Assembly (NCBI GenBank): GCA_964342695.1
Contig: CAYFFV010000007.1
Coordinates: forward strand, 32,018-96,017
Source of the DNA: CAYFFV01 sp964342695
GTDB lineage: Bacteria; Acidobacteriota; Vicinamibacteria; Vicinamibacterales; UBA8438
Length of the DNA: 64,000 nucleotides
Reading direction: 5' to 3'
The position numbers and the translations under genes are program-made. This document shows, piece by piece, positions 52,891 through 61,823 of the stretch. Position 1 is the first letter of the stretch; each line of letters opens with the position of its first letter. The notes under the pieces were generated by a model. That model was not told where the DNA came from. It saw only the letters and a program-made list of their open reading frames with translations, and searched no databases.

Positions 52891-53045
52891 TGGGACGATA
52901 AAAGCCAACATGAGAAACTCCCAGCTTCTCACTAAGTTTAAAGATGGCTTAGTTCTCTGGCTTGGATCGCTATCCTAAGCACAGCTCTTGGCGGGTATGT
53001 CCTCGGGGGCGAGGTCAGAACCTGCGCGTGAAAGGGATTTTAGAA
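52891..53045 (+). ncRNA. Structured 5' leader of nrdJ, candidate cis-regulatory RNA
   Basis: Three consecutive hairpins are visible. The first is ACTAAG/CTTAGT (52931-52953) extended by CCAG/CTGG (52921-52960). The second is GCTTGGAT/ATCC-T-AAGC around the loop CGCT (52960-52980). The third is CCTCG-GGGG-CGAGG (53001-53014) inside GCGGGT/ACCTGC (52991-53025). An alternative TGGGA/TCCCA pairing (52891-52923) competes with the first stem. The segment AGGTCAGAACCTGC resembles part of a B12 box, but the conserved AdoCbl core is not present. A 22-codon ORF (52910-52978) also lies inside. Confidence 0.5.
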
Positions 53046-55892
53046 ATGCCAAGAGACGGCGTACATGACAATAATGAAACTACTCAGCCACTAGTATCGA
53101 ACCAAGTTGAAGAAGTTGCTAGAGAGAGCAATGAAACTGCTCCGGGCATAGAGTTCAAAAGATTTTTTAGTAGAGAAGGAATTGACCCTTTCGATGATAT
53201 GGATTGGGAGGCGCGTTCCGCTGTTATCGGCAATGAAAAAGGTGAAACAGTTTTTGAGCAACGTGACGTAGAAATTCCAAAGAACTGGTCACAGACAGCG
53301 ACCAATATAGTTGTGTCGAAGTATTTTCGTGGTCAGATCGGCACTCCAGAACGGGAGCACAGCGTTAAACAACTTATCGGTCGAGTGGTGGACACGATTA
53401 CGAAATGGGCTAAACAAGATCAATATTTTGTTAACGATGATGCGTTGCGCTCGTTCAGTGACGATTTGAAGCACATTTTGGTTAATCAGAAAGCTGCATT
53501 CAATAGTCCGGTCTGGTTTAACTGTGGTTTTGAAGAGGCTCCGCAGTGTTCCGCGTGTTTTATTAATTCAGTGGACGACCGGATGGAATCGATCCTGACT
53601 TTGGCAAAAACAGAGGGAATGCTTTTTAAATTCGGTTCAGGAACTGGATCAAATCTTTCCCCAATTAGATCTTCAAAAGAAACTTTAGCCGGGGGGGGTA
53701 CAGCCTCTGGTCCTGTTTCTTTTATGAAAGGTTATGACGCGTTTGCTGGCGTAATTAAATCTGGTGGAAAAACAAGGCGCGCTGCAAAGATGGTTATTTT
53801 AAATGCTGACCATCCTGACATCGTTGATTTTATTAATTGCAAAGTTGAAGAAGAGAAGAAGGCGTGGGCATTGATTGATGCTGGCTATGATGGTTCATTC
53901 ACCGGGCCCGCCTATAGTTCAGTATTTTTTCAGAATTCGAATAACAGTGTCCGTGTTTCTGATGACTTTATGCGTGCAGCTCTTGATGGTGGAGAGTGGC
54001 AAACCCACTCAGTGACTGATGGTAGCGTTGTAGATACCTACCGAGCAAATGAGTTGTTGCATCTTGTCGCCGAAGGCACACACGTGTGCGGTGATCCAGG
54101 TATGCAGTTTGATACCACGATTAACGATTGGCATACCTGTCCGAATACAGATCGAATCAATGCGTCGAATCCGTGTTCAGAGTACATGTTTCTTGATGAT
54201 TCAGCGTGTAACTTGGCATCGCTGAACTTAATGAAGTTTTTAGACGAAGCTGGTGAATTCGATGTGCCTGCTTTTAAGGCCGCTGTGGATACGCTTATTA
54301 CTGCGCAAGAGATTATTGTAGACAACGCGAGTTATCCAACTGAATCTATCGGTAAAAACAGTCGAGATTATCGGCCTTTGGGCTTAGGGTATGCAAATTT
54401 GGGTGCGCTATTGATGTCTCGAGGTGTTCCTTACGATAGCGATGAGGGTCGCAGTTACTCGGCCGCCGTAACGGCTTTAATGACGGGGGAGGCGTACGCG
54501 CAGTCGGCTAGAATTGCAAGAGATCAAGGTGGTTCTTTTGCAGGCTTTTCAAAAAATAGAGAACCATTTTTGAGAGTCATGCGGAAGCACAGAGCGGCAA
54601 TGAAGGGGGTTAATTCAAGTTATGTTCCGGAGGCTCTCTATTCTGCAGCTGGTGATGCTTGGGATGATGCTGTCGAGCTAGGGGAATCTCATGGCTATAG
54701 AAATGCACAGGCGACAGTTCTTGCGCCGACTGGCACTATAGGTTTCATGATGGATTGTGATACTACGGGTGTTGAGCCTGATATCGCGTTGGTTAAATAC
54801 AAAAAATTAGTTGGCGGTGGTCTGATGAAAATAGTTAATCAGACCGTAGCCATGGCATTGAAAAAATTAGAATACACCGTTGAACAGGTAAGTGAGATAG
54901 TTGGTTATATTGATGAACATGAAACGATAGAAGGAGCCCCCCATTTAAAAGCGGATCATCTTTCGGTGTTTGACTGCGCATTTAAGCCCGCGAGTGGTCA
55001 ACGTTCTATCCATTATGCTGGACATATTAAGATGATTGGTGCAACTCAGCCTTTTATTTCTGGTGCTATTTCAAAAACTATTAACGTGCCCCAAGATGCG
55101 GATATCGAACAAGTCGAGCAGGCTTATGTAGATGCGTGGCGTCTTGGAACGAAAGCCGTTTCAATATATCGAGACGGTAGCAAACGAACACAACCGCTAA
55201 ACACCTCAAATACTCAATCGGTCTCTGCGGCGATGCCTTCCAGTGGTCAGTCGCAGCCAGTCCGGAGGAAGTTGCCAGATGAAAGAGGTGCAATTACCCA
55301 TAAGTTTGATATCGGTGGGCATGAAGGCTACATCACCGTCGGTCTTTTTGAAGATGGGTCTCCGGGAGAAATATTTTTGGTAATGGCAAAGGAAGGCTCA
55401 ACGATATCAGGCTTTGCTGATGCTTTTGCGCAAGCGGTTTCTTATGCGCTGCAGTACGGGGTTCCACTACAAGTGCTGGTTGACAAGTTTAGCCATGCCA
55501 GATTTGAGCCTTCTGGTATGACTAAGAATCCGAGTGTAAGAGTAGCTAAGTCTATTGTTGACTACGTATTTCGATGGATGGCTACAAAGTTCTTATCTCC
55601 TGAGGCACAATTTCGGGCAGGTGTTAACCTTAAAGAGGTAACAGATTCTATTAATGCTGAAGTTGAACAGATGACCCTGAAAAATGATGAATCTGTTTTG
55701 GCGGTTGGAGCGAAAGCAGTTTCCGGCGAAGGCCAGAGTACTGTCGCTGGTAGCGATCAGGAGGAGTCAGCATCTTATTCTATTCAAAATGATCAAGATG
55801 CTCCGCCTTGTTCTACTTGTGGGGCTATCATGATTAGAAACGGTGCTTGCTACAAATGTGTTAATTGTGGTGCTACAAGCGGATGTGCCTAG
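53046..55892 (+). CDS. nrdJ: Vitamin B12-dependent (class II) ribonucleotide reductase
   Basis: 948 residues from the ATG at 53046, preceded by AAAGGGA; the frame extends upstream to a TTG at 52962, but that would translate the structured leader. Reduces ribonucleotides to deoxyribonucleotides using an adenosylcobalamin-generated thiyl radical. Visible motifs are the redox cysteine region APQCSACF, GSGTGSNLSP, the active-site NPCSE, PTGTIGFMMDCDTTG and a C-terminal zinc-ribbon-like CSTCG ... CYKCVNCG. An eight-G run at 53692-53699 lies in frame. It is oxygen-independent, so the cell needs cobalamin. Its stop shares CTAG with the convergent gene. Confidence 0.97.
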   Translation: MPRDGVHDNNETTQPLVSNQVEEVARESNETAPGIEFKRFFSREGIDPFDDMDWEARSAVIGNEKGETVFEQRDVEIPKNWSQTATNIVVSKYFRGQIGTPEREHSVKQLIGRVVDTITKWAKQDQYFVNDDALRSFSDDLKHILVNQKAAFNSPVWFNCGFEEAPQCSACFINSVDDRMESILTLAKTEGMLFKFGSGTGSNLSPIRSSKETLAGGGTASGPVSFMKGYDAFAGVIKSGGKTRRAAKMVILNADHPDIVDFINCKVEEEKKAWALIDAGYDGSFTGPAYSSVFFQNSNNSVRVSDDFMRAALDGGEWQTHSVTDGSVVDTYRANELLHLVAEGTHVCGDPGMQFDTTINDWHTCPNTDRINASNPCSEYMFLDDSACNLASLNLMKFLDEAGEFDVPAFKAAVDTLITAQEIIVDNASYPTESIGKNSRDYRPLGLGYANLGALLMSRGVPYDSDEGRSYSAAVTALMTGEAYAQSARIARDQGGSFAGFSKNREPFLRVMRKHRAAMKGVNSSYVPEALYSAAGDAWDDAVELGESHGYRNAQATVLAPTGTIGFMMDCDTTGVEPDIALVKYKKLVGGGLMKIVNQTVAMALKKLEYTVEQVSEIVGYIDEHETIEGAPHLKADHLSVFDCAFKPASGQRSIHYAGHIKMIGATQPFISGAISKTINVPQDADIEQVEQAYVDAWRLGTKAVSIYRDGSKRTQPLNTSNTQSVSAAMPSSGQSQPVRRKLPDERGAITHKFDIGGHEGYITVGLFEDGSPGEIFLVMAKEGSTISGFADAFAQAVSYALQYGVPLQVLVDKFSHARFEPSGMTKNPSVRVAKSIVDYVFRWMATKFLSPEAQFRAGVNLKEVTDSINAEVEQMTLKNDESVLAVGAKAVSGEGQSTVAGSDQEESASYSIQNDQDAPPCSTCGAIMIRNGACYKCVNCGATSGCA

Positions 55893-56224
55893 TCTGATCC
55901 CCAGCCGACGTGGGCTGCTATTATAAGCAAAATTGCAAAAGAAGCCTGAGATAATTGAGGAAAAATAAGCACTTGCCCGTAGATGTGACCGGCGTTATGC
56001 AAGCTAATGGATTGGAGAGCCAACAAACTCGATATAGCTAAGGCTAAGCCTCCAGGCATAGAAGCTCGAACAAAAATTGCGGCAAGGATTAAAGTTGCGC
56101 CGGCAATGATAAGCCAAAGGCTGGCCCACCACTCGAGAACTCCAGTTCCGAATAGGTAGATACAGCCTTCGATCAGCGAGTAGAGACCATAGGCTAGCAT
56201 TCCTAGCGAGGCAATTATCAGCAC
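55889..56224 (-). CDS. Small integral membrane protein of unknown function
   Basis: 111 residues with four predicted membrane segments (MLIIASLGMLAYGLYSLIEG, WWASLWLIIAGATLILAAIF, GGLALAISSLLALQSI and FAILLIIAAHVGW) and few charged residues. The start at 56224 is the ATG preceding the first segment. It is alone on its strand, tail-to-tail with nrdJ. I do not recognise the family. Confidence 0.6.
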   Translation of the reverse strand: MLIIASLGMLAYGLYSLIEGCIYLFGTGVLEWWASLWLIIAGATLILAAIFVRASMPGGLALAISSLLALQSISLHNAGHIYGQVLIFPQLSQASFAILLIIAAHVGWGSD

Positions 56225-56364
56225 AGGTATACTCCAAGTTTCACTATTGTATTATGTCCCCTGTTAAATTGTTGTGATTATTAAAAGCTAGAGCTTCATG
56301 AAGAATCACAATAAAACGAACAGCTTCTGGGTAATAAAAATTAAGATTGTTGAAGAGAAGAAAT

Positions 56365-57144
56365 ATGGATCTAGAGCTAAAAGATAAAATCGCTGTTGTA
56401 ACGGGTTCCAGTCGAGGGCTTGGTCTTGCGAGTGCCCAAAGCTTGGCAAAAGAAGGTTGCTATGTATGTTTGTGCGCTCGTGGACAGGCTCAGCTAGACA
56501 AGGCGGAAGAGGCTGTCAATCGTTCTGCAGGCTCAAGTGATCGTGTCTTGGCTGTGAGAGCAGATTTGACTAAACCCAGTGATTTAAAAGCTGTAATAGA
56601 AAAAACCGTTATGAAATTTGGAGGTTTGGATGTTTTGATAAACAACGTAGGAAAAGCTGGTGGTGGTGGCATACTTGATACCAGTGACGATGAGTGGCAG
56701 AGCGCTCTAGATGAGACCCTTTATCCCGCTATCAGAGCTAGTCGGTTCGTGGTTCCTCATATGAGGAAACGGGGGGGGGGGGTGATTGTAATGATTGCCT
56801 CTATTTGGGGTAGAGAATCAGGGGGGCGCATGACCTATAATGTTGTTAAGGCCGGTGAGATTAGCTTGGCGAAATCACTTGCCCAGCAACTCGCATGTGA
56901 CAATATCCGGGTCAATAGTGTTGCACCAGGTTCAATTTCATTTCCGGGTGGGAGTTGGCATCGCCGTCAGCAAGAAGATCCTCAAGGAATGGCTGAATTT
57001 ATAAAATTAAACCTTCCTTTTGGGCGATTTGGGCATCCTGAAGAGGTTGGTGATCTCGTTGCGTTTCTCTCATCTGCACGTGCTAGTTGGATCAGCGGTG
57101 CAACCGTGACTGTAGATGGTTGTCAATCTCGGTCTTTGATCTAG
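56365..57144 (+). CDS. Short-chain dehydrogenase/reductase
   Basis: 259 residues from the ATG at 56365 (a TTG at 56347 is also in frame). Classical SDR features are visible: the cofactor motif TGSSRGLGLA, the NNVGKAGGGG segment, the catalytic Ser in MIASIWG, and Tyr-x-x-x-Lys in TYNVVKAG. The C-terminal NSVAPGSI and SWISGATVTVDG complete the fold. Similar to 3-oxoacyl-ACP reductase-like proteins of unknown substrate. A run of 12 Gs (56771-56782) encodes RGGGV; with exactly 12 the frame is open, but one base gained or lost would truncate the protein. Confidence 0.93.
   Translation: MDLELKDKIAVVTGSSRGLGLASAQSLAKEGCYVCLCARGQAQLDKAEEAVNRSAGSSDRVLAVRADLTKPSDLKAVIEKTVMKFGGLDVLINNVGKAGGGGILDTSDDEWQSALDETLYPAIRASRFVVPHMRKRGGGVIVMIASIWGRESGGRMTYNVVKAGEISLAKSLAQQLACDNIRVNSVAPGSISFPGGSWHRRQQEDPQGMAEFIKLNLPFGRFGHPEEVGDLVAFLSSARASWISGATVTVDGCQSRSLI
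56771..56782 (+). repeat. 12-G homopolymer within the SDR gene
   Basis: Twelve consecutive G residues inside coding sequence, followed 38 nt later by another run of six (56821-56826). Long G tracts are prone to slippage during replication and to sequencing error. Confidence 0.95.
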
Positions 57145-57148
57145 AATT

Positions 57149-57165
57149 AACACGCCTACCGTGTT
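57149..57165. terminator. Possible bidirectional hairpin between SDR gene and rpmE
   Basis: AACACG (57149-57154) and CGTGTT (57160-57165) form a perfect 6-bp stem with loop CCTAC, just after the SDR stop and downstream of the convergent rpmE. There is no strong T-tract, so termination is tentative. Confidence 0.4.
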
Positions 57166-57231
57166 TGATGAAAGTCGGTGTAAAAATCCTATTTAAAAAA
57201 AGAAAATGTTAAAAAAAGACTCACGTGAAAA

Positions 57232-57492
57232 TCAGTTAGACAATGATTTTTTCTTTAGGCGTTCTGTTTCCTGCTTTCGCCGTGCTTCTACGGTAACTTT
57301 TCCATACTTCTTGGTAAATCGTTCAACACGTCCTTCAGTATCGACGAGTTTTTGTTGTCCGGTAAAGAAAGGGTGGCATTTAGAACAGATTTCTAAATGA
57401 AGCTCTTTTTTAGTTGATCGCGTTTTCCAAGTGGCTCCGCACGCGCACCTTACTTCAACCGGGTGGTATTCTGGATGGATGCTTTGCTTCAT
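57232..57492 (-). CDS. rpmE: 50S ribosomal protein L31
   Basis: 86 residues. The zinc-binding C+ form: cysteines in VRCACGAT (two) and ICSKCHPF (two), so not the zinc-independent paralogue. MKQSIHPEYHPV is the typical L31 start. The C-terminal basic tail RRKQETERLKKK is slightly extended. It lies 55 nt downstream of engB. Confidence 0.96.
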   Translation of the reverse strand: MKQSIHPEYHPVEVRCACGATWKTRSTKKELHLEICSKCHPFFTGQQKLVDTEGRVERFTKKYGKVTVEARRKQETERLKKKSLSN

Positions 57493-57547
57493 TATAAAAT
57501 TCCCCTAAACCTTTAATCCCCTATTATAACAGGTCTTTAAGATAGGT

Positions 57548-58180
57548 TTACTGGGAAGAATCTTTTAGCAAATTTATAATGGCCAGTCGTACAGGAGATA
57601 TTCCTTCTTTCGTTTTATTAGAAACAGGTAGCACCCGACTTTCTAAAAACAGCTCGTGTTTTCGGTGGGTTTGAGATAATTGAGAGCGGGAGAGTTTATC
57701 AATTTTGGTGGCTACAATGATTAAAGGGTAACCATTTGCTGTCAGCCAAGATTTAGTTTCCTGATCGCTCTCCAATCCAGGATGTCTAATATCAACTAAT
57801 AGGATGATTCCTGAGAGAAAAGGAGTGATGGTTTTAGTGTTTTTATTTTTTTGAGATGAGATCATTCTAGTAAAGAAGTCTGTAGTGAGTTCCTCAAATA
57901 TATGGTTAGTGTTATTTCCGCCTCTCGCGTATCCGTAACCCGGGAGATCGACAAAAGTAGTTTGGATTTTTTTGGGGAAATTTAAATAGTAAACATTTAA
58001 TAACCGTGTTGTCCCGGGAGTTGATCCAGAACGTGCGATGGGACTCTTAGCTAGGGTGTTTATAAGGCTTGACTTTCCAACATTAGAACGTCCAACCATT
58101 GCCACAACAGGCCCGGTATCGTGAGGAAGTGTGCCACCCGTTGCTACACTCTTTACAAAGTTACCTGAAACTGTTTTCAC
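57548..58180 (-). CDS. engB: Ribosome biogenesis GTPase EngB (YsxC/YihA)
   Basis: 210 residues. The TrmE-Era-EngA-EngB-type G domain shows GRSNVGKS at 30-37, the DLPGYGYARGG switch II region and TKIDK. It acts in 50S assembly. It overlaps the end of lon by one base, the lon-engB (lon-ysxC) order known from Bacillus. Confidence 0.96.
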   Translation of the reverse strand: MKTVSGNFVKSVATGGTLPHDTGPVVAMVGRSNVGKSSLINTLAKSPIARSGSTPGTTRLLNVYYLNFPKKIQTTFVDLPGYGYARGGNNTNHIFEELTTDFFTRMISSQKNKNTKTITPFLSGIILLVDIRHPGLESDQETKSWLTANGYPLIIVATKIDKLSRSQLSQTHRKHELFLESRVLPVSNKTKEGISPVRLAIINLLKDSSQ

Positions 58181-60555
58181 TAGTGCGTGACCTGATCTTC
58201 AGATCTTTCCTCTTTTTCTTCAGATGGCAAAATAGGGTTCGGTGGTTCGCTTAAAGCAATTTTCAGTACTTCATCCATCGTATCCACCATAAAGAGTTCA
58301 AGTTTGTCGAGTACTCCTTTGGGAATGTCAGCAAGATCTTTTTCGTTGTCTTTTGGTAGCACGATGGTTTTAAGTCCTGCTCTGTGTGCAGCGAGAACTT
58401 TATCTTTCACGCCACCGACTGGAAGCACTTTTCCTCGAAGGGTGATTTCGCCTGTCATTGCGACATCTCGTCTAGTCGGAATCCGTGCTAATGTGGAAAT
58501 AAGTGCTGTTGTGATTGTTATCCCTGCTGATGGGCCATCCTTCGGAATAGCGCCTTCAGGGACGTGCACATGGACATCGGTTTTTCGATTGAAATCTTTT
58601 GCAATTCCGAAACCTTCGGCTTTTGCTCGGACGTAACTCATTGCGGCTTGGGCGGATTCTTGCATAACTTCACCAAGTTTTCCGGTGAGTGTTAACCGTC
58701 CCCGTCCAGGCATTAAAGTTGCCTCAGTAACTAGTAATTCACCTCCAGCCTCTGTCCAAGCAAGACCGGTAGCGATTCCCACTTCATCCTCTTGTTCCGC
58801 GAGCGTCGGACGAAATTTTGGTACTCCCAAATATCCAGTAATTTGCTCAGATTTAATAGTTTCACTGAAGGTGTGACCTTCTTTAACAACTTTTCTGGCA
58901 ATTTTTCTGCATATAGACGCTATTTCACGTTCAAGATTTCGAACGCCGGCTTCACGAGTGTATCGTCGGATCAGTGTTTCGTAGGCATCGTCACAAAATG
59001 TAATATTTGTGTTCTTTAAACCGTTAGCAGATAACGTTTTCTCGAACAGAAACCGTTTCGCTATTTCGATCTTTTCTAACTCGGTATATCCGGATAGTTC
59101 TAATACTTCCATTCGGTCGCGAAGCGGCTGCGGGACTGTGTGTAGTACATTTGCCGTACAGATAAACATCACGTTTGAAAGGTCGTATTCTGCGTCCAAA
59201 TAATGATCAAGAAATGAATTGTTCTGTTCAGGATCTAAAACTTCCAGTAGAGCTGCTGAAGGATCTCCTCTGAAATCCATGGACATTTTGTCTATTTCGT
59301 CCAAAAGAAAAACTGGATTCGTCGTGCCAGCCTTTTTCATCATTTGAATGATTTGTCCGGGGAAGGCACCGATATACGTTCTCCGATGACCACGAATTTC
59401 GGCTTCGTCTCGAACTCCTCCAAGAGATAAGCGGACAAATTTTCGGTTGGTCGCTCTTGCGATGGATTTTGCTAAAGATGTTTTTCCGACACCAGGAGGG
59501 CCACTGAACGTCAATATTGTTCCACGTGGTTTTTTGACAAGCCTACGCACAGCTAAAAACTCAAGTATTCGCTCCTTGATTTTTTCAAGGCCGTAATGGT
59601 CTTCATTAAGGATTTTTTCTGCTCGAACAAGATCGCGCCCTTCTCGACTTTTCTTAAACCAGGGAACCGCAATGATCCAGTCGAGGTAGTTTCGAGACAC
59701 AGTTGCCTCAGCCGACATCGGTGGCATAGATTCCAGTCGTTTTAATTCTTGTACTGCCTTTTCCTCTACTTCCTCTGGCATCCGGCTCTCGTCAATCTTC
59801 TTGCGGAGATCTTCGAGTTCGTTTCCTTTTTCATCTTTACGACCAAGTTCTTTCTGGATAGCCTTCATTTTTTCATTGAGGTAGTACTCTTTCTGCGCCT
59901 TCTCCATTTGTTTTTTTACACGTGATTGGACCCGGCGATCCACCTGAAGTTTCTCAACCTCGATTTCTAAAATATTGGTAATCCGATTCAATCGTTCAAG
60001 AGGTGAAATAATTTCAAGTAGATTTTGTTTTTCATCTAAACCGATGACAAGATGAGCAGAAATAGTATCCGCAAGTTTGCTTGGATCTTCTACACGGACA
60101 GCAGCAACCATAGCGTCGTACTGAAGATTGTTTGATACTTTTACGTACTGTTCAAATAGAGAAACAACTTGGCGCATAGTTTCTTCGATTTCACCGTCCG
60201 AACTGTCTGGATTCTCGATAATTTTTGAAACAACTCGATAAAAGCCTTTATCTTCTTTCCACTCGATTGTGCGCGCTCTGTCGGTACCCTCGACCAAGAC
60301 CTTTACATTGCCATCAGGTAATTTCAGGCTTTGAACAATATTTGCGGCACAACCAATTGTGTAAATATCGTTTGGAGTGGGGTCGTTTTTTGTGGCGTCT
60401 TTCTGAGCGGCAAGGAAAATCCGTTTATCTTTACTGAGTGCGTGTTCAAGAGCTCGGATCGAAGATTGGCGCCCAATGACAAATGGCATCATCATGTGTG
60501 GAAAGATGACAACGTCTCGGAGCGGAACAATCGGTAAAGTTTCGTAAGTTTCCAC
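58180..60555 (-). CDS. lon: ATP-dependent protease Lon
   Basis: 791 residues, LonA type. The N-terminal substrate-binding domain (residues 1-~205) is followed by the AAA+ module with GPPGVGKTS at 352-360 and the peptidase domain with catalytic Ser676 in PKDGPSAG and Lys719 in GGVKDKV. A Glu/Ser-rich tail follows. It starts two bases after the clpX stop, so tig-clpP-clpX-lon-engB look like one unit. Confidence 0.98.
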   Translation of the reverse strand: METYETLPIVPLRDVVIFPHMMMPFVIGRQSSIRALEHALSKDKRIFLAAQKDATKNDPTPNDIYTIGCAANIVQSLKLPDGNVKVLVEGTDRARTIEWKEDKGFYRVVSKIIENPDSSDGEIEETMRQVVSLFEQYVKVSNNLQYDAMVAAVRVEDPSKLADTISAHLVIGLDEKQNLLEIISPLERLNRITNILEIEVEKLQVDRRVQSRVKKQMEKAQKEYYLNEKMKAIQKELGRKDEKGNELEDLRKKIDESRMPEEVEEKAVQELKRLESMPPMSAEATVSRNYLDWIIAVPWFKKSREGRDLVRAEKILNEDHYGLEKIKERILEFLAVRRLVKKPRGTILTFSGPPGVGKTSLAKSIARATNRKFVRLSLGGVRDEAEIRGHRRTYIGAFPGQIIQMMKKAGTTNPVFLLDEIDKMSMDFRGDPSAALLEVLDPEQNNSFLDHYLDAEYDLSNVMFICTANVLHTVPQPLRDRMEVLELSGYTELEKIEIAKRFLFEKTLSANGLKNTNITFCDDAYETLIRRYTREAGVRNLEREIASICRKIARKVVKEGHTFSETIKSEQITGYLGVPKFRPTLAEQEDEVGIATGLAWTEAGGELLVTEATLMPGRGRLTLTGKLGEVMQESAQAAMSYVRAKAEGFGIAKDFNRKTDVHVHVPEGAIPKDGPSAGITITTALISTLARIPTRRDVAMTGEITLRGKVLPVGGVKDKVLAAHRAGLKTIVLPKDNEKDLADIPKGVLDKLELFMVDTMDEVLKIALSEPPNPILPSEEKEERSEDQVTH

Positions 60556-60557
60556 AG

Positions 60558-61808
60558 TTAGCCGGCCTTTTCAACAAGCGTTAATGATGTATCTCGTTTC
60601 ATAACCACTTCACGCGTAATAACACATTCCTTGATCTTTTTTTGACTTGGCAACGTATACATAAGATCAAGCATTAAATTTTCGATAATCATACGTAGAC
60701 CCCGAGCTCCTATTTTTCTTTCAAGAGCTAATTCAGCGATGGCTTCTAGACCGTCTTCTGTAAAGCTAAGCTTGACGTCTTCGTAATCAAAGAGCTTTTG
60801 GTACTGTTTGGTAATGGCGTTGCGGGGAGCTGTAAGTATTTGAATTAATGCTGCCTTGTCCAGTTCGTGGAGTGTTCCTACGACAGGCAGCCTCCCTACA
60901 AATTCTGGAATTAAACCAAATTGGATAAGATCTTCCGGTTCGATGTTTTCAAGCAAAGAACCAACACTCGTCTGTTTGTTTGAACTGATATCTGCTTGAA
61001 AACCAAGTGTTTTTTTACCCCGACGCCGTTGAATCATCTTATCTAAGCCGACAAAGGCGCCTCCGCAGATGAAAAGCACATTTGTGGTATCAATTTGAAA
61101 GAATTCTTGATGGGGATGTTTTCGACCACCTTGAGGTGGAACGTTGGCAACTGTGCCTTCTAAAATCTTGAGTAATGCTTGTTGAACACCTTCACCAGAA
61201 ACATCGCGGGTGATTGAAGGATTTTCATCCTTTCGACAGATCTTGTCGATCTCATCAATATAGATGATACCCTGCTGACATTTCTCGATATCGCCTCCAG
61301 CAGCCTGAAGCAGTTTCAATACTATGTTTTCTACATCTTCCCCAACATATCCTGCTTCGGTGAGTGTTGTCGCATCAACAATCGTAAAGGGCACGGCTAG
61401 CAGACGAGCAAGTGTCTGGGCTAAAAGTGTTTTACCGGTGCCAGTTGGGCCAATCAATAAGATATTAGATTTCGTCAATTCTGTGTCTTCAGGGTTCTTT
61501 GCCTTTTTTTGAATTTCAATTCGTTTGTAGTGGTTGTAAACGGCGACTGCAAGTTTCTTCTTAGTCAGTTCTTGTCCAATTACGTACTGATCAAGGAAAG
61601 TTTTAATTTCCTGTGGAAGTGGAAGGGTCGATTCAAGCTGAGGTTTGTTGTCGGTTCGTTTGTCGTCAGCAATAATATCAATACATACATCTACGCACTC
61701 GTCACAAATGAAAACCGTTGGTCCGGCAATCAGTTTGCGGACGTCATTCTGATTCTTGTTGCAGAATGAACAACGTAATATATCAGTGTCGCTAGTCTTT
61801 TTTTCCAT
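60558..61808 (-). CDS. clpX: ATP-dependent Clp protease ATP-binding subunit ClpX
   Basis: 416 residues. The N-terminal zinc-binding domain has cysteines 13, 16, 35 and 38 (RCSFC ... ICDEC). The AAA+ domain shows GPTGTGKT, IIYIDEIDKIC and the sensor-2 GARGLRMI. The IGF-type ClpP-contact loop region reads QADISS/TLGFQAD, where an LGF replaces the usual IGF. It unfolds substrates for ClpP, encoded 15 nt upstream. Confidence 0.98.
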   Translation of the reverse strand: MEKKTSDTDILRCSFCNKNQNDVRKLIAGPTVFICDECVDVCIDIIADDKRTDNKPQLESTLPLPQEIKTFLDQYVIGQELTKKKLAVAVYNHYKRIEIQKKAKNPEDTELTKSNILLIGPTGTGKTLLAQTLARLLAVPFTIVDATTLTEAGYVGEDVENIVLKLLQAAGGDIEKCQQGIIYIDEIDKICRKDENPSITRDVSGEGVQQALLKILEGTVANVPPQGGRKHPHQEFFQIDTTNVLFICGGAFVGLDKMIQRRRGKKTLGFQADISSNKQTSVGSLLENIEPEDLIQFGLIPEFVGRLPVVGTLHELDKAALIQILTAPRNAITKQYQKLFDYEDVKLSFTEDGLEAIAELALERKIGARGLRMIIENLMLDLMYTLPSQKKIKECVITREVVMKRDTSLTLVEKAG

Positions 61809-61823
61809 TCCCGTTATCTGTGT

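Noticed and set aside
52962..53045. N-terminal extension of NrdJ starting from a TTG
   Set aside because: It would translate two of the leader hairpins, gives a sequence unlike any RNR start, and the ATG at 53046 has a Shine-Dalgarno-like AAAGGGA.
52891..53045. Canonical adenosylcobalamin riboswitch
   Set aside because: Only a partial B12-box-like fragment is visible; the conserved aptamer core segments are absent, so I report it only as a structured leader.
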